A stretch of 64,000 nt of DNA from Amycolatopsis sp. cg9 (lineage in GTDB: Bacteria; Actinomycetota; Actinomycetes; Mycobacteriales; Pseudonocardiaceae). Below, piece by piece: positions 17,284 to 30,534 of the stretch. Both the position numbers and the translations under genes were made by a program. Numbering within the stretch: position 1 is the stretch's first letter; each line of letters starts with the position of its first letter. The notes beneath the pieces were generated by a model. That model saw only the letters and a list, made by a program, of their open reading frames with translations, was not told the origin of the DNA and ran no database searches. The stretch spans positions 8,230,501-8,294,500 of the forward strand of contig NZ_CP166850.1 of the NCBI RefSeq assembly GCF_041346945.1. Direction: 5' to 3'.

Positions 17284-19092
17284 TTACTGCACCGCCGGGT
17301 AGGCGTTCTGGACCAGTTCCTCGAACTGGGCCTGGAACCACTTGCCCGACAGCGGCGAGTTCGGCAGGGCGCCGGTCAGGTTGCCGCCGTTCGCCTGGTC
17401 GCTGCCGTGGTAGGTCGGGTCGCACATCCGGTCGAAGCCCTTGCCTTCGTCGTTCGGGATCTGCGAGCTCGCGCCGTCGGACTCACCCGGCGGCTTGATC
17501 CAGACGTAGGCGTCGAAGTGCGCCGCGGGCGAGGCCGTCGGCCGCACGCCCAGGCCGGCTCCGCTCTGGTTGCACCAGTTGCCGCGGTGCAGCCGCCGGT
17601 CGATCCGGCCGGAGTTGACGTAGCTGTCCACGGTGGACCCCGACGCGCCGCTGGGCCGGGCCGCGCCGCCCCAGCCGTTGCGGGAGGTGTCGACCAGCAT
17701 GCCGATGCCGCTGGGCAGGCCGGCCGAGACGAACGCGTTGTACATCGCCGTGGCGAACGGCACCTCGGCGAAGTACGGGTTCCACTGGTAGAAGGTCGCC
17801 GACTTGATCTGCTGCCCGCCGACGGTCAGGTTCGGGTCGGGCAGGTTCGGCTCGGTCAGCGGGGTGTAGTTCGCCGTGTCGCTGATGAAGCCGTCGATGC
17901 TGTTCACCCCGGCCGTCGTGCCCTGCAGCGTCTGCTTGACCAGGTTGACGAACGGGCCGAAGTTGCTGTCCCAGCCCAGCCACGCCGAGTGCGCGATGTC
18001 CAGGTAGTTGTAGACGTTGGAGATCGCGTGCAGCTTGTTCAGCGCGTACTGGATGCCCTGCGTGTACGCCCCGGTCGACTGCGCTTCGGCGCACTTGGCC
18101 GTCGCCGTGTTGGTGATCAGGTTCGGCAGCGAGTCCGGCTCGACGACCGCCACGACCCGCAGCGGCGCGTACTTCGCGTCGGACAGGATCGAGGCGATCG
18201 GGTCGATGTACTCGCTCTTGTACCGGGCCAGGCCGTTGGAACCGGCCTGCAGCTCACCGTTGGACGCCAGCGCAGCGCAGTCGCGGTTCGGCAGGTCGTA
18301 GACGACGATCTGGATCGTCACCGGCGTGCCGCCGCTCGCCTGGCTCAACGCCGCGTCGAGGTGCCCGCGCAGGCCGCGCGCGCTCGACGTGCCTTCGATG
18401 GCCGCGATCCGGTCGAGCCAGACGGCCGTGGAAGTGTTGGCCACCTTGGCCATCTGGGCGCCGAGCGTGCCGCCCTTGGCCGCGGCTGCCGCGCTCACCT
18501 CGGCCGACCAGTCCGGGTTCACGTACCCCTTCGCGCCGGCGTATGGGTTGTCCACGTGGGTGCCCGGCTGCGGCGTGGTCGTCACCGTGGTGGGCGTGGT
18601 CGGGGTGGTCGGCGTCGTGGGGGTGGTCGGGGTGGTCGGGGTGGTCGACGGGCCGCCCGTGCTGCCGTCGCAGACGACGCCGTTGAGCGTGAACGTGCCG
18701 GGGACGGCGTTCGTGCCGGAGTACGAGCCGTTGAAGCCGAAGCTCGCCGTCGCGTTCGACCCGAGCGCGCCGCCCCACGACGGGTTCTTCGCGCTCACGT
18801 GCTTGCCGCTCTGGCTGAACGTGGCGCTCCAGCCCTGCTGCACCTGCTGGTTGCCGGCGAAGTCCCACTGGACGTCCCAGCTCGTGAGGGCGTCGCCGAG
18901 GTTGGTCACCGCGAGGTTCGCGGTGAAGCCGGTGTCCCACTGGTTGACGGTGTAGGTGACCTTGCACCCGGTGGCGGCGGTCGCCGGGCTGCCGCCGGCC
19001 ACCAGCAGCCCCGCGACGACCGCGGCGGCCGTCACCGAGGAAGCCGCGGCGAGCCGCACTTTCCTCTTCGGGGACCAGAATTCACTCCTCAT
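17284..19092 (-). CDS. Secreted GH6 exo-cellulase with N-terminal CBM2
   Basis: This 602-residue cellobiohydrolase has a signal peptide (1 to about 41), a CBM2 (43-142), a linker made of repeated TTP units (about 143-175), and a GH6 barrel (about 180-602). Catalytic-region motifs VVAVVEPDSLPNL and AYVWIKPPGESDGA match actinobacterial exo-acting Cel6B-type enzymes. The inserted loops that enclose the tunnel are present, as judged by length. It would release cellobiose from non-reducing ends, complementing GH48. It is the last gene of the GH48-GH5-GH6 operon, 31 bp after the GH5 gene, and has no box of its own. Confidence 0.94.
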   Translation of the reverse strand: MRSEFWSPKRKVRLAAASSVTAAAVVAGLLVAGGSPATAATGCKVTYTVNQWDTGFTANLAVTNLGDALTSWDVQWDFAGNQQVQQGWSATFSQSGKHVSAKNPSWGGALGSNATASFGFNGSYSGTNAVPGTFTLNGVVCDGSTGGPSTTPTTPTTPTTPTTPTTPTTVTTTPQPGTHVDNPYAGAKGYVNPDWSAEVSAAAAAKGGTLGAQMAKVANTSTAVWLDRIAAIEGTSSARGLRGHLDAALSQASGGTPVTIQIVVYDLPNRDCAALASNGELQAGSNGLARYKSEYIDPIASILSDAKYAPLRVVAVVEPDSLPNLITNTATAKCAEAQSTGAYTQGIQYALNKLHAISNVYNYLDIAHSAWLGWDSNFGPFVNLVKQTLQGTTAGVNSIDGFISDTANYTPLTEPNLPDPNLTVGGQQIKSATFYQWNPYFAEVPFATAMYNAFVSAGLPSGIGMLVDTSRNGWGGAARPSGASGSTVDSYVNSGRIDRRLHRGNWCNQSGAGLGVRPTASPAAHFDAYVWIKPPGESDGASSQIPNDEGKGFDRMCDPTYHGSDQANGGNLTGALPNSPLSGKWFQAQFEELVQNAYPAVQ

Positions 19093-19123
19093 CGAGTGTG
19101 CTCCTTCGTGTTCGGTGGACGGG

Positions 19124-23642
<4,519 letters not shown>

Positions 23643-23680
23643 GGCTGCGGAACTCCTTTGTCCGTAGGGAGCCAGCGATC

Positions 23681-23694
23681 TGGGAGCGCTTCCA
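23681..23694. promoter_or_regulatory. CebR-like operator of the GH48-GH5-GH6 operon
   Basis: TGGGAGCGCTTCCA matches 13 of 14 consensus positions. It lies just upstream of the GH48 start and is the only such box for the three-cellulase operon. Confidence 0.85.
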
Positions 23695-24063
23695 GGCGCA
23701 GACGGTAGCCAGCCGGAAACCTGGATGTAAAGAATCGAGTCAGAAGGACACCTCGGCCGCGGACGTCACTTCTGCGCGCCGGGCGAACGACGGCGCACTG
23801 AACACTCCTGAACAGCCCCACCCGATGGTGGGCTTGTCACTCGTTCAGTCCAGCGCGGCGGTGACGGGGAGTGGTGAGGAAACGCTGTTTAGCGCCGAAG
23901 GCGTGCATCTCGGGCGGACGGGTGCCACTCACCGAGACCGCACATTCGACGCCGGGTTCGCGAGTGCTGGGGATCGGTGCGCGTCCGAACGGCCGCACGG
24001 GGTGGCCCGAGGACCCGTCCGGCACCCCGGGAGGCTTCGGCGAGGCGGCACCCGCACGGTCCC

Positions 24064-24183
24064 GAATGAGTCATTCGCGACCTCCGCGGCGGCGCGGGGA
24101 GCGCATCCGCACGCCCGGCGGCTCGGCGAACGTCTCGAATGAGTCATTCAGGACCTCGGAGGTCCCGAATGACTCATTCGAGA
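24064..24183. repeat. GAATGAGTCATTC palindromic modules
   Basis: A single gaatgagtcattc occurs at 24064-24076. A pair forms a hairpin with 24-nt arms (24133-24156 and 24160-24183, one mismatch, 3-nt loop). The same motif forms a hairpin at 59414-59466. The hairpin lies downstream of cebR and could end its transcript. Confidence 0.8.
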
Positions 24184-24372
24184 CACCTCGGCCACGGCCG
24201 GCGGCGCGGGAAGAGTGCGGTGCGGGCGGCCGGCAGTGCTGGAAGCAGGCGGCCGGCGGTGCGGGGAACCGGCGACGCAGGGAGCGTGCGGCGCGGCGCC
24301 TGACGGCAGCCGGGAGACGGCGGCGCGGGCGGCCGGCCACGGGAAACGTGCGACGCTGGGCGGGGGCCGCCC

Positions 24373-24610
24373 GCGGCACGAGGAGCCCGCAGCGCAGGGA
24401 GCCCGCAACGCGGGGAGCCCGCAGCGCAGGCGCCGGCGGCGCGGGCGCCCGGAGGCGCGAGGAAGCCGCGGCGCAGGGAGCCCGCAGCGCAGGGAGCCCG
24501 CAGCGCAGGGAGCCCGCCGTGCGGGGAGCCCGCGGTGCGGGCGCCGGCGGCGCAGGCGCCCGGCGGTGCAGGCGCCCGGCGGTGCAAGGAACATGCAGCG
24601 CAGGGCAACG
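24373..24610. repeat. GC-rich tandem repeat (16-bp unit) 3' of cebR
   Basis: Units of cccgcagcgcagggag occur three times in perfect tandem at 24481-24528. Degenerate copies are interspersed with ggcgcccgg-type units over about 240 bp. The tract directly abuts the cebR stop. Related ggcgcccg-rich sequence follows the other GAATGAGTCATTC module near 59.5-59.7 kb. Confidence 0.75.
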
Positions 24611-24628
24611 TGCGGCGCGGGGAGACCC

Positions 24629-25660
24629 TCAGCTCGAGGCGCGCACCGCCAGCGAAACCGGCAGGACCTGCTGCCGCGGCTTCAGGCTCTGGTCGTCGAG
24701 CAGCTGCAGCAACGTCTCCACCATCGCGTGGACCTGCTCGCGCGGGTCCTGGTGCACCGACGTCAGCGGGGGGTCCATCGCCGGGGCCAGGGTGGCGTTG
24801 TCGTCGAAGCTGACCACTGCCACGTCGGCCGGGATGCGGCGGCCCGCCGCGTCCAGGGTGCGCAACGCGCCCACCGCCATCATGTCGCTCGCGACGAACA
24901 CCGCGTCGAGGTCCGGGTGGCGGGCGAGCAGGGCGGACATCGCGTTCGCGCCGCCGGACAGCGTGAAGTCGGCTTCTTCGGCCAGGTCGGCCGGGTCGAG
25001 GCCGGCGTCCAGGAGCGTCTTGCGCCAGCCGGCGAGGCGGTCGATCGAGGCGCTCTGGTCCTGGGGGCCGGCGATCGTGCCGATCCGCCGGCGCCCGGCC
25101 GCGACCAGGTGTTCCACCGCCAGGCGCGCGCCGCCTTCGTTGTCGAAGTCGACGACGTGGACGCCGCGGCGGATGCCGGCCGCCTGGCCGCCGAACACGA
25201 CCGGGATGCGCAGCAGGCGCAGGGCCTTGGGGAGCGGGTCGGCCCGGTGCGGCGCGAACACCAGCGCGCCGTCGACGTGCCCGCCCTCGAGGAACCGGAC
25301 GGTCTTGCTCAGGTCCTCGCGCGTGTCGCTGAAGATGAGCACCATCTGGCGGCCGACGTCGGCGAGTTCGCGGTACCCGGCGCGCATGACGGACGTCCGG
25401 TACGGGTCGTCGAGGAGCCGGTTTTCCGGCTCCGAGAGCACCACGGCGATCGCGCCGGTGCGGCGGGTGACCAGCGAGCGGGCCGCCTGGTTCGGGGAAT
25501 AGCCCAGGTCACGGGCCGCGGCTTGGACCTTCTCGCGCGCCGCCGCGCTGACGTACGCGTCGTCGTTCAGCGCGCGCGACGCCGTCGACCGCGACACGCC
25601 GGCGAACGCCGCGACGTCCTCCAGCGTCGGCCGCTCTTCATCCCCTGCTCGAGGCCCCAC
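24629..25660 (-). CDS. cebR: CebR, LacI-family cellobiose-responsive repressor
   Basis: This repressor of about 343 residues is divergent from cebEFG-bglC. It has a LacI HTH (TLEDVAAFAGVSRSTASRAL) and a sugar-binding effector domain ending SFDDNATLAPAMDPPLTSV. In Streptomyces, CebR binds TGGGAGCGCTCCCA and is released by cellobiose. A perfect copy of that box lies in the adjacent promoter region, and near-copies precede every cellulase unit here. The start is uncertain: GTG 25660 is chosen for length, and GTGs at 25681 and 25687 are in frame. The degenerate box at 25728-25741 suggests autoregulation. Confidence 0.88.
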   Translation of the reverse strand: MGPRAGDEERPTLEDVAAFAGVSRSTASRALNDDAYVSAAAREKVQAAARDLGYSPNQAARSLVTRRTGAIAVVLSEPENRLLDDPYRTSVMRAGYRELADVGRQMVLIFSDTREDLSKTVRFLEGGHVDGALVFAPHRADPLPKALRLLRIPVVFGGQAAGIRRGVHVVDFDNEGGARLAVEHLVAAGRRRIGTIAGPQDQSASIDRLAGWRKTLLDAGLDPADLAEEADFTLSGGANAMSALLARHPDLDAVFVASDMMAVGALRTLDAAGRRIPADVAVVSFDDNATLAPAMDPPLTSVHQDPREQVHAMVETLLQLLDDQSLKPRQQVLPVSLAVRASS

Positions 25661-25727
25661 ACCTACCGCCCTCGCTCCCACAACCACCCGGACGTCGACA
25701 GCTTAACCGGCGAGCGGGGACTAAGTC

Positions 25728-25741
25728 CGGGAGCGCTCCTC
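25728..25741. promoter_or_regulatory. Degenerate CebR-like box at cebR promoter
   Basis: CGGGAGCGCTCCTC matches 11 of 14 consensus positions and lies 68 nt before the chosen cebR start, a position suited to weak autorepression. Confidence 0.5.
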
Positions 25742-25806
25742 GCAGGAAACGCTCCGGTTACGACCCCTTGACACCGGTGAGACCCCCAAGCAGACTCTGC
25801 GACACC

Positions 25807-25820
25807 TGGGAGCGCTCCCA
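25807..25820. promoter_or_regulatory. Perfect CebR operator upstream of cebE
   Basis: TGGGAGCGCTCCCA is the full palindromic consensus and the only perfect copy in the window. It lies between the divergent cebR and cebE genes, 55 nt before the cebE start. Confidence 0.92.
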
Positions 25821-25836
25821 GATCGGCTCCCAGCAG

Positions 25837-25850
25837 TGAGAGCGCTCATT
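25837..25850. promoter_or_regulatory. Secondary CebR-like half-box in cebE leader
   Basis: TGAGAGCGCTCATT keeps the core GAGCGCTC, with two mismatches at the right end. It is centred 30 bp after the perfect box, about three helical turns, so two repressors could bind on one face. Confidence 0.55.
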
Positions 25851-25874
25851 CCCGTCAACAAGGTGGTTGGACAC

Positions 25875-27176
25875 GTGAGAACGATCCGGAACGGCCTGGT
25901 CCTGGCACTGGGCATCACGATGACGGCGCTCGGCGCCACGGCCTGTGGTGGCGGCGGTGACGCAACGCCCCCCGCCGCGGGTCCGAACGAGCACGTAGAC
26001 CTGACGCTGGCGACGTTCACCGAGTTCGGCTACGAGGCCCTCATCCCGGAGTACGAGCGGCTGCACCCGAACATCAAGATCACCCACCGCAAGACCGGCC
26101 AGGGCGGCCCGTACCACGAAGAGCTCGTCACCAAGCTCGCCGCCGGCTCGGGCCTCGCCGACGTCACGGCGCTCGAAGAGGGCCACCTGTCCGACTTCCT
26201 CGACAAGGGTTCGAAGTTCAACGACCTGAGCAAGATCGGACCGGCCGACGCCTCCCCCGACCGCTGGCTGAGCTGGAAGTACGACGCCGCCAAGACCAAG
26301 GACGGCAAGCTCATCGGCTACGGCACCGACATCGGCCCGCTCGCCATGTGCTACCGCAAGGACATGTTCAAGGCCGCCGGCCTGCCGGACGACCCCGAAG
26401 CGGTCAAGCCGCTGTTCGCCACCTGGGACAGCTACTTCGCCGCGGGTGCGGACTTCGTGAAGAAGAGCAACGGCAAGGCGTGGTTCGACTCGGCCGCGCA
26501 GAACTTCAACGCCATGGTCAACCAGCTCCCCCAGGGCTACATCGGCAGCGACGACAAGCTGGCCGTCGAGGGCAACCAGGGCATCAAGGACGCCTGGACC
26601 AAGGTCACCGACGCGGTCGCCAAGGGCGAGTCGGCCAAGCTCACCGCGTTCAGCAACGAGTGGAACACCGGCTTCAAGCAGGGCGCGTTCGCCACGAAGG
26701 TGTGCCCGGCCTGGATGCTCGGCGTGATCAAGGAGCAGGCCGGCCCGGAGAACGCCGGCAAGTGGGCGGTCACCGCGGCCTTCCCCGGCGGCGGCGGGAA
26801 CTGGGGTGGCTCGTACCTGACCGTGCCGACGCAGTCGAAGCACCCGAAGGAGGCCGCCGAGCTCGCGGCCTGGCTGACCGCCCCGGAGCAGCAGATCAAG
26901 GCGTTCCAGGCCAAGGGCACGTTCCCGAGCCAGGTCAAGGCCCTCACCGACCCCGCGCTGCTGGGCAAGACCGACGACTACTTCGGCGGCACGAAGGTCG
27001 GCGAGCTGTTCGCCGAGCAGGCCAAGAAGGTCCAGAAGCCGCAGTACAAGGGCCCGGGCGACGGCCAGATCCAGGAGAACGCGTCCAGCCCGGCCCTGCA
27101 GGCGGTCGAACAGGGCAAGTCGGCGGCGGACGGCTGGAACCAGATGGTCGAAGCCGCGAAGAAGATCACGCGCTGA
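25875..27176 (+). CDS. cebE: CebE, cello-oligosaccharide-binding lipoprotein
   Basis: This 433-residue lipoprotein is the solute receptor of the cellobiose/cellotriose ABC importer. Its signal peptide ends ALGATAC with lipid-modified Cys24, followed by a Gly-rich tether. The mature part is a family 1 binding protein (DLTLATFTEFGYEALIPEY, GNWGGSYLTVP). GTG 25875 is chosen because AAGGTGG lies about 8 nt upstream; a GTG at 25836 is in frame but would overlap the operator half-box. cebF starts 4 bp after its stop. The perfect CebR box upstream makes cellobiose induction likely. Confidence 0.94.
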   Translation: MRTIRNGLVLALGITMTALGATACGGGGDATPPAAGPNEHVDLTLATFTEFGYEALIPEYERLHPNIKITHRKTGQGGPYHEELVTKLAAGSGLADVTALEEGHLSDFLDKGSKFNDLSKIGPADASPDRWLSWKYDAAKTKDGKLIGYGTDIGPLAMCYRKDMFKAAGLPDDPEAVKPLFATWDSYFAAGADFVKKSNGKAWFDSAAQNFNAMVNQLPQGYIGSDDKLAVEGNQGIKDAWTKVTDAVAKGESAKLTAFSNEWNTGFKQGAFATKVCPAWMLGVIKEQAGPENAGKWAVTAAFPGGGGNWGGSYLTVPTQSKHPKEAAELAAWLTAPEQQIKAFQAKGTFPSQVKALTDPALLGKTDDYFGGTKVGELFAEQAKKVQKPQYKGPGDGQIQENASSPALQAVEQGKSAADGWNQMVEAAKKITR

Positions 27177-27180
27177 GCCG

Positions 27181-28170
27181 ATGACCGTCCTCGACAAGGT
27201 CGCGCCGGAAGGGAGCAAGGCCGGGGAGCGCACGTCTCCCCGGCCCACCTTCCGTCACCGGTTGAGCCGGTGGGACGTCAAGGTCTCGCCGTACCTCTAC
27301 ATCGCGCCGTTCTTCATCCTCTTCGGGATCGTCGGGCTGTTCCCGCTGCTCTACACGGCGTACGTCTCGCTGTTCAAGTGGGAGGCCGGAAGCGACGATC
27401 CCGACTTCATCGGCCTCGACAACTTCAAGGAGCTCTTCGCCGACGCGCAGTTCTGGAACGCGCTGACGAACACGATCAGCATCTTCCTGCTCTCCAGCGT
27501 CCCGCAGATCATCATCGCCGTGCTCCTGGCGGCCCTGCTCGGCGCCCGGTTGCGCGGTGCGACCGGCTGGCGGGTGGGCATCCTGCTGCCGTACGCGGCC
27601 AGCCTCGTCGCCATCGGCATCATCTTCGCCAACCTGTTCGGACCCAAGTACGGGCTGATCAACGGCGTGCTGCAGACCATCGGGCTGGACCCGGTCGACT
27701 GGCAGGCCAACCGCTTCGGCAGCCACGTCGCGATCGCGATCATGGTCAACTGGCGCTGGACCGGCTACAACGCCCTGATCGTGCTGGCGGCCATGCAGGC
27801 CATCCCGAAGGAGCTGCACGAAGCGGCGCTGATCGACGGCGCCGGCACGTGGCGCCGCTTCTGGAACGTCACCCTGCCGCTGCTCCGGCCGACGCTGATC
27901 TTCGTCACCATCACCTCGACGATCGGCGGCCTGCAGATCTTCACCGAGCCGAAGCTGTTCGACGCCATGCCCGGGTCGAACAACGGCGGTTCGACCAACC
28001 AGTTCCAGACCGTGACGCTGTACCTCTACCAGACGGCGTTCCAGAACGCCGATCTCGGCTACGCCTCGGCGATCGCCTGGGTGCTGTTCCTGATCATCGT
28101 GCTGATCGCGCTGGGGAACTTCTTCCTCACCGGCCGGCTCGCCCGTCCCCAGGCGGTGAAGAAGAAATGA
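27181..28170 (+). CDS. cebF: CebF, ABC sugar permease
   Basis: This 329-residue inner-membrane permease has about six helices and the EAA motif ELHEAALIDGAGTWRRFWNV, which contacts the ATPase. Its long cytoplasmic N-terminus and TM1 (PYLYIAPFFILFGIVGLFPL) are typical of MalF-type subunits of carbohydrate importers. It pairs with CebG, with which it overlaps by 4 bp (ATGA). No ATPase gene is in the operon; in Streptomyces the shared ATPase MsiK is encoded elsewhere, and that is likely here. Confidence 0.94.
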   Translation: MTVLDKVAPEGSKAGERTSPRPTFRHRLSRWDVKVSPYLYIAPFFILFGIVGLFPLLYTAYVSLFKWEAGSDDPDFIGLDNFKELFADAQFWNALTNTISIFLLSSVPQIIIAVLLAALLGARLRGATGWRVGILLPYAASLVAIGIIFANLFGPKYGLINGVLQTIGLDPVDWQANRFGSHVAIAIMVNWRWTGYNALIVLAAMQAIPKELHEAALIDGAGTWRRFWNVTLPLLRPTLIFVTITSTIGGLQIFTEPKLFDAMPGSNNGGSTNQFQTVTLYLYQTAFQNADLGYASAIAWVLFLIIVLIALGNFFLTGRLARPQAVKKK

Positions 28171-29039
28171 CGACGCTCCAGAGTGAGAGCCACAAAGCCG
28201 GACTACGGCAGAAGGTCGCCACGCTCGGCAAGCCACGCAAGGCGACCTACGTCGTGCTGGCGATCTTCGTGCTCGGTTCGCTGTTCCCGTTCTACTGGTC
28301 GTTCCTGGTGGCCAGCCGCGACAACGGGATGCTCACCGAGCGCATCCCGCCGTTCGTGCCCGGCGGCAACTTCTTCGCCAACGCCTCGCGGGTGTTCGAC
28401 ACGGTGCCGTTCTGGAAGGCACTGGCCAACAGCGTCATCGTGTCCGGCACGGTGACCCTGACGACGGTGCTGTTCTCGTCGCTGGCCGGGTTCGCCTTCG
28501 CGAAACTGCGGTTCCGGGGGCGGAACAAGCTGTTCGTGTTCATCGTCGTCACGCTCGCCGTGCCCACCCAGCTGGGCATCATCCCGCTGTTCATCGCGAT
28601 GTCCGAACTGGGCTGGACCGGGACCCTGACGGCGGTGATCGTGCCCAACCTGGTCACCGCGTTCGGCGTGTTCTGGATGCGGCAGTACACAGTGGACGCA
28701 CTGCCGTACGAGCTGATCGAGGCCGCGCGCGTCGACGGCTGCAGCATGATCCGGATCTTCTGGAACGTCTGCCTGCCCGCGGTCCGGCCGGCCGCCGCGA
28801 TCCTGGCGATGTTCACGTTCATGATGTCCTGGAACGACTTCCTGTGGCCGCTGGTGGTCCTGGACGCGGGCAACCCGACCGTCCAGGTCGCGCTGGAGAA
28901 GCTCCAGAGCGGCTACTACGTCGACTATTCGCTGGTGCTGGCCGGCACGACCCTGGCCACCATCCCGATCCTCATCGTCTTCGTCCTCCTCGGCCGCCAG
29001 ATCGTGGCCGGGATCATGCAAGGTGCCGTGAAAGGGTGA
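28167..29039 (+). CDS. cebG: CebG, ABC sugar permease
   Basis: This 290-residue MalG-type permease has about six helices. Its EAA loop reads ELIEAARVDGCSMIRIFWNV, with the partner-facing WNDFLWPLVVL near the C-terminus. The ATG at 28167 overlaps the cebF stop (ATGA). With CebE and CebF it forms the importer for cellobiose and cellotriose. It is followed 2 bp later by the beta-glucosidase gene whose product hydrolyses the imported sugar. Confidence 0.94.
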   Translation: MTTLQSESHKAGLRQKVATLGKPRKATYVVLAIFVLGSLFPFYWSFLVASRDNGMLTERIPPFVPGGNFFANASRVFDTVPFWKALANSVIVSGTVTLTTVLFSSLAGFAFAKLRFRGRNKLFVFIVVTLAVPTQLGIIPLFIAMSELGWTGTLTAVIVPNLVTAFGVFWMRQYTVDALPYELIEAARVDGCSMIRIFWNVCLPAVRPAAAILAMFTFMMSWNDFLWPLVVLDAGNPTVQVALEKLQSGYYVDYSLVLAGTTLATIPILIVFVLLGRQIVAGIMQGAVKG

Positions 29040-29041
29040 AC

Positions 29042-30448
29042 ATGTCCGTACATCCCGACAGCGTTCGGGCGGAGACAGCGCTGATGTTCCCGCCCGGATT
29101 CGTCTGGGGCGCCGCCACCGCGGCGTTCCAGGTGGAAGGAGCCACCACGGCCGACGGGCGCACGGACTCGGTCTGGGACGTCTTCGCGCGCCGTCCGGGT
29201 GCGGTCGTGGGCGGCGACACCGGCGACCCGGCGGCCGACCACTACCGCCGGTACGCCGAGGACGTCGCCCTGATGCGGCGCCTCGGGCTCGGCGCCTACC
29301 GCTTCTCGCTGGCCTGGCCGCGGGTCCGGCCGGACGGCGGCGCGCCGAACGCCGCCGGGCTCGCCTTCTACGACCGGCTGGTCGACTGCCTGCTGGAGGC
29401 GGGCGTCCAGCCGTGGGCGACGCTCTACCACTGGGACCTCCCGCAGGTGCTGGAGGAGCAGGGCGGCTGGACCTCGCGGGACACCGCGTACCGGTTCGCC
29501 GAGTACACCGAGACGGTGCTGGAACGGCTCGGTGACCGCGTCGCGAGCTGGTCGACGCTGAACGAGCCGTGGTGCGCGGCGATGCTCGGCTACGCGGGCG
29601 GCATCCACGCGCCCGGCCGCACCGACCACCCCGCCGCCGTCGCCGCCACCCACCACCTGCTGCTGGGCCACGGGCTGGCGATGGACGTCATCCGCCGCCA
29701 CGCCCCCGGCGTCCCGGCCGGGATCACGCTGAACCTGTACCCGGTGGCCCCGCACGACCCGGCCAACGTCGCCGACGTCGCCGCGGCCCGCCGCATCGAC
29801 GGCCTGCAGAACCGGCTGTTCCTCGACCCGGTGCTGCGCGGCGGCTACCCGGACGACCTGGTCGCCGACCTCGAGCCGTTCGGGCTGGGCGACGTCGTCG
29901 AACCCGAGGACAGCGCGATCATCGCGGCGCACGTCGACTGGCTGGGCGTGAACTACTACCGCGACTACCGCGTCGCGGGCCGCCCGGTGCCGGGCAGCGA
30001 ACCGGCGGGCCCGGAGTGGGTCGGCGCCGGCGACGTCCACTTCGTCCCGGACCCGGCGGCTCCGCGCACGGACTCGGGCTGGGAGGTCCAGCCGGCCGGC
30101 CTGACGGAGTCGTTGCTGCAGGTCCACCGCGGCTACCGGCGGGTCCCGCTGTACATCACGGAGAACGGGGCGGCCTACCCCGACGTCGTCGGCGACGGCG
30201 GTGACATCGTCGACACCGACCGCGTGGCCTTCCTGGACTCGCACCTGCGGGCGGCGCACGACGCGCTGGAGGCGGGGGTGGACCTGCGCGGGTACTTCTA
30301 CTGGTCGCTGCTCGACAACTTCGAGTGGGCCGAGGGGTACGCGAAGCGGTTCGGCCTGGTGCACGTGGACTACGCGACGCAGGTCCGGACGCTGAAGCGC
30401 AGCGCGCAGTGGTACTCCCGGGTGATCGGGATGAACGGCCTGGGCTGA
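29042..30448 (+). CDS. bglC: GH1 beta-glucosidase BglC
   Basis: This 468-residue intracellular GH1 enzyme has no signal peptide. The N-terminal [15 protein letters not shown] signature, acid/base Glu175 (STLNEPW) and nucleophile in YITENGAA are all present. It splits imported cellobiose and cello-oligosaccharides into glucose, which also removes the CebR effector. The ATG at 29042 lies 2 bp after the cebG stop, with AAAGGG inside the cebG end. This makes it the fourth gene of the cebEFG-bglC operon, as in Streptomyces. Confidence 0.94.
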   Translation: MSVHPDSVRAETALMFPPGFVWGAATAAFQVEGATTADGRTDSVWDVFARRPGAVVGGDTGDPAADHYRRYAEDVALMRRLGLGAYRFSLAWPRVRPDGGAPNAAGLAFYDRLVDCLLEAGVQPWATLYHWDLPQVLEEQGGWTSRDTAYRFAEYTETVLERLGDRVASWSTLNEPWCAAMLGYAGGIHAPGRTDHPAAVAATHHLLLGHGLAMDVIRRHAPGVPAGITLNLYPVAPHDPANVADVAAARRIDGLQNRLFLDPVLRGGYPDDLVADLEPFGLGDVVEPEDSAIIAAHVDWLGVNYYRDYRVAGRPVPGSEPAGPEWVGAGDVHFVPDPAAPRTDSGWEVQPAGLTESLLQVHRGYRRVPLYITENGAAYPDVVGDGGDIVDTDRVAFLDSHLRAAHDALEAGVDLRGYFYWSLLDNFEWAEGYAKRFGLVHVDYATQVRTLKRSAQWYSRVIGMNGLG

Positions 30449-30534
30449 GCCCTGGTTGGTGGCGGGCGCCGGCGCGGGCGCCCGCCGCGAACCGGGGCGT
30501 GCATTCCCGGACCGCCGTTGCCAGACTGGCCGGT

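Larger units (their letters stand above)
23643..24628. other. 1-kb region between cebR 3' end and GH48 promoter
   Basis: No credible gene is present. From right to left the region holds GC-rich 16-bp tandem repeats, two GAATGAGTCATTC palindrome modules, about 350 bp without clear features, and the GH48 operator. The open frames through the repeats encode low-complexity Arg/Ala/Gly/Pro or Cys-rich strings and have no ribosome-binding site. Confidence 0.7.

Noticed and set aside
18560..18660. Short tandem repeats that could suggest a CRISPR-like array
   Set aside because: They encode the TTP linker of the GH6 enzyme; no spacers and no cas genes are present.
24148..24594. Open frame encoding repeated Leu-Pro-Ala-Cys strings
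   Set aside because: It is a translation of the 16-bp tandem repeat, without ribosome-binding site or conserved domain.
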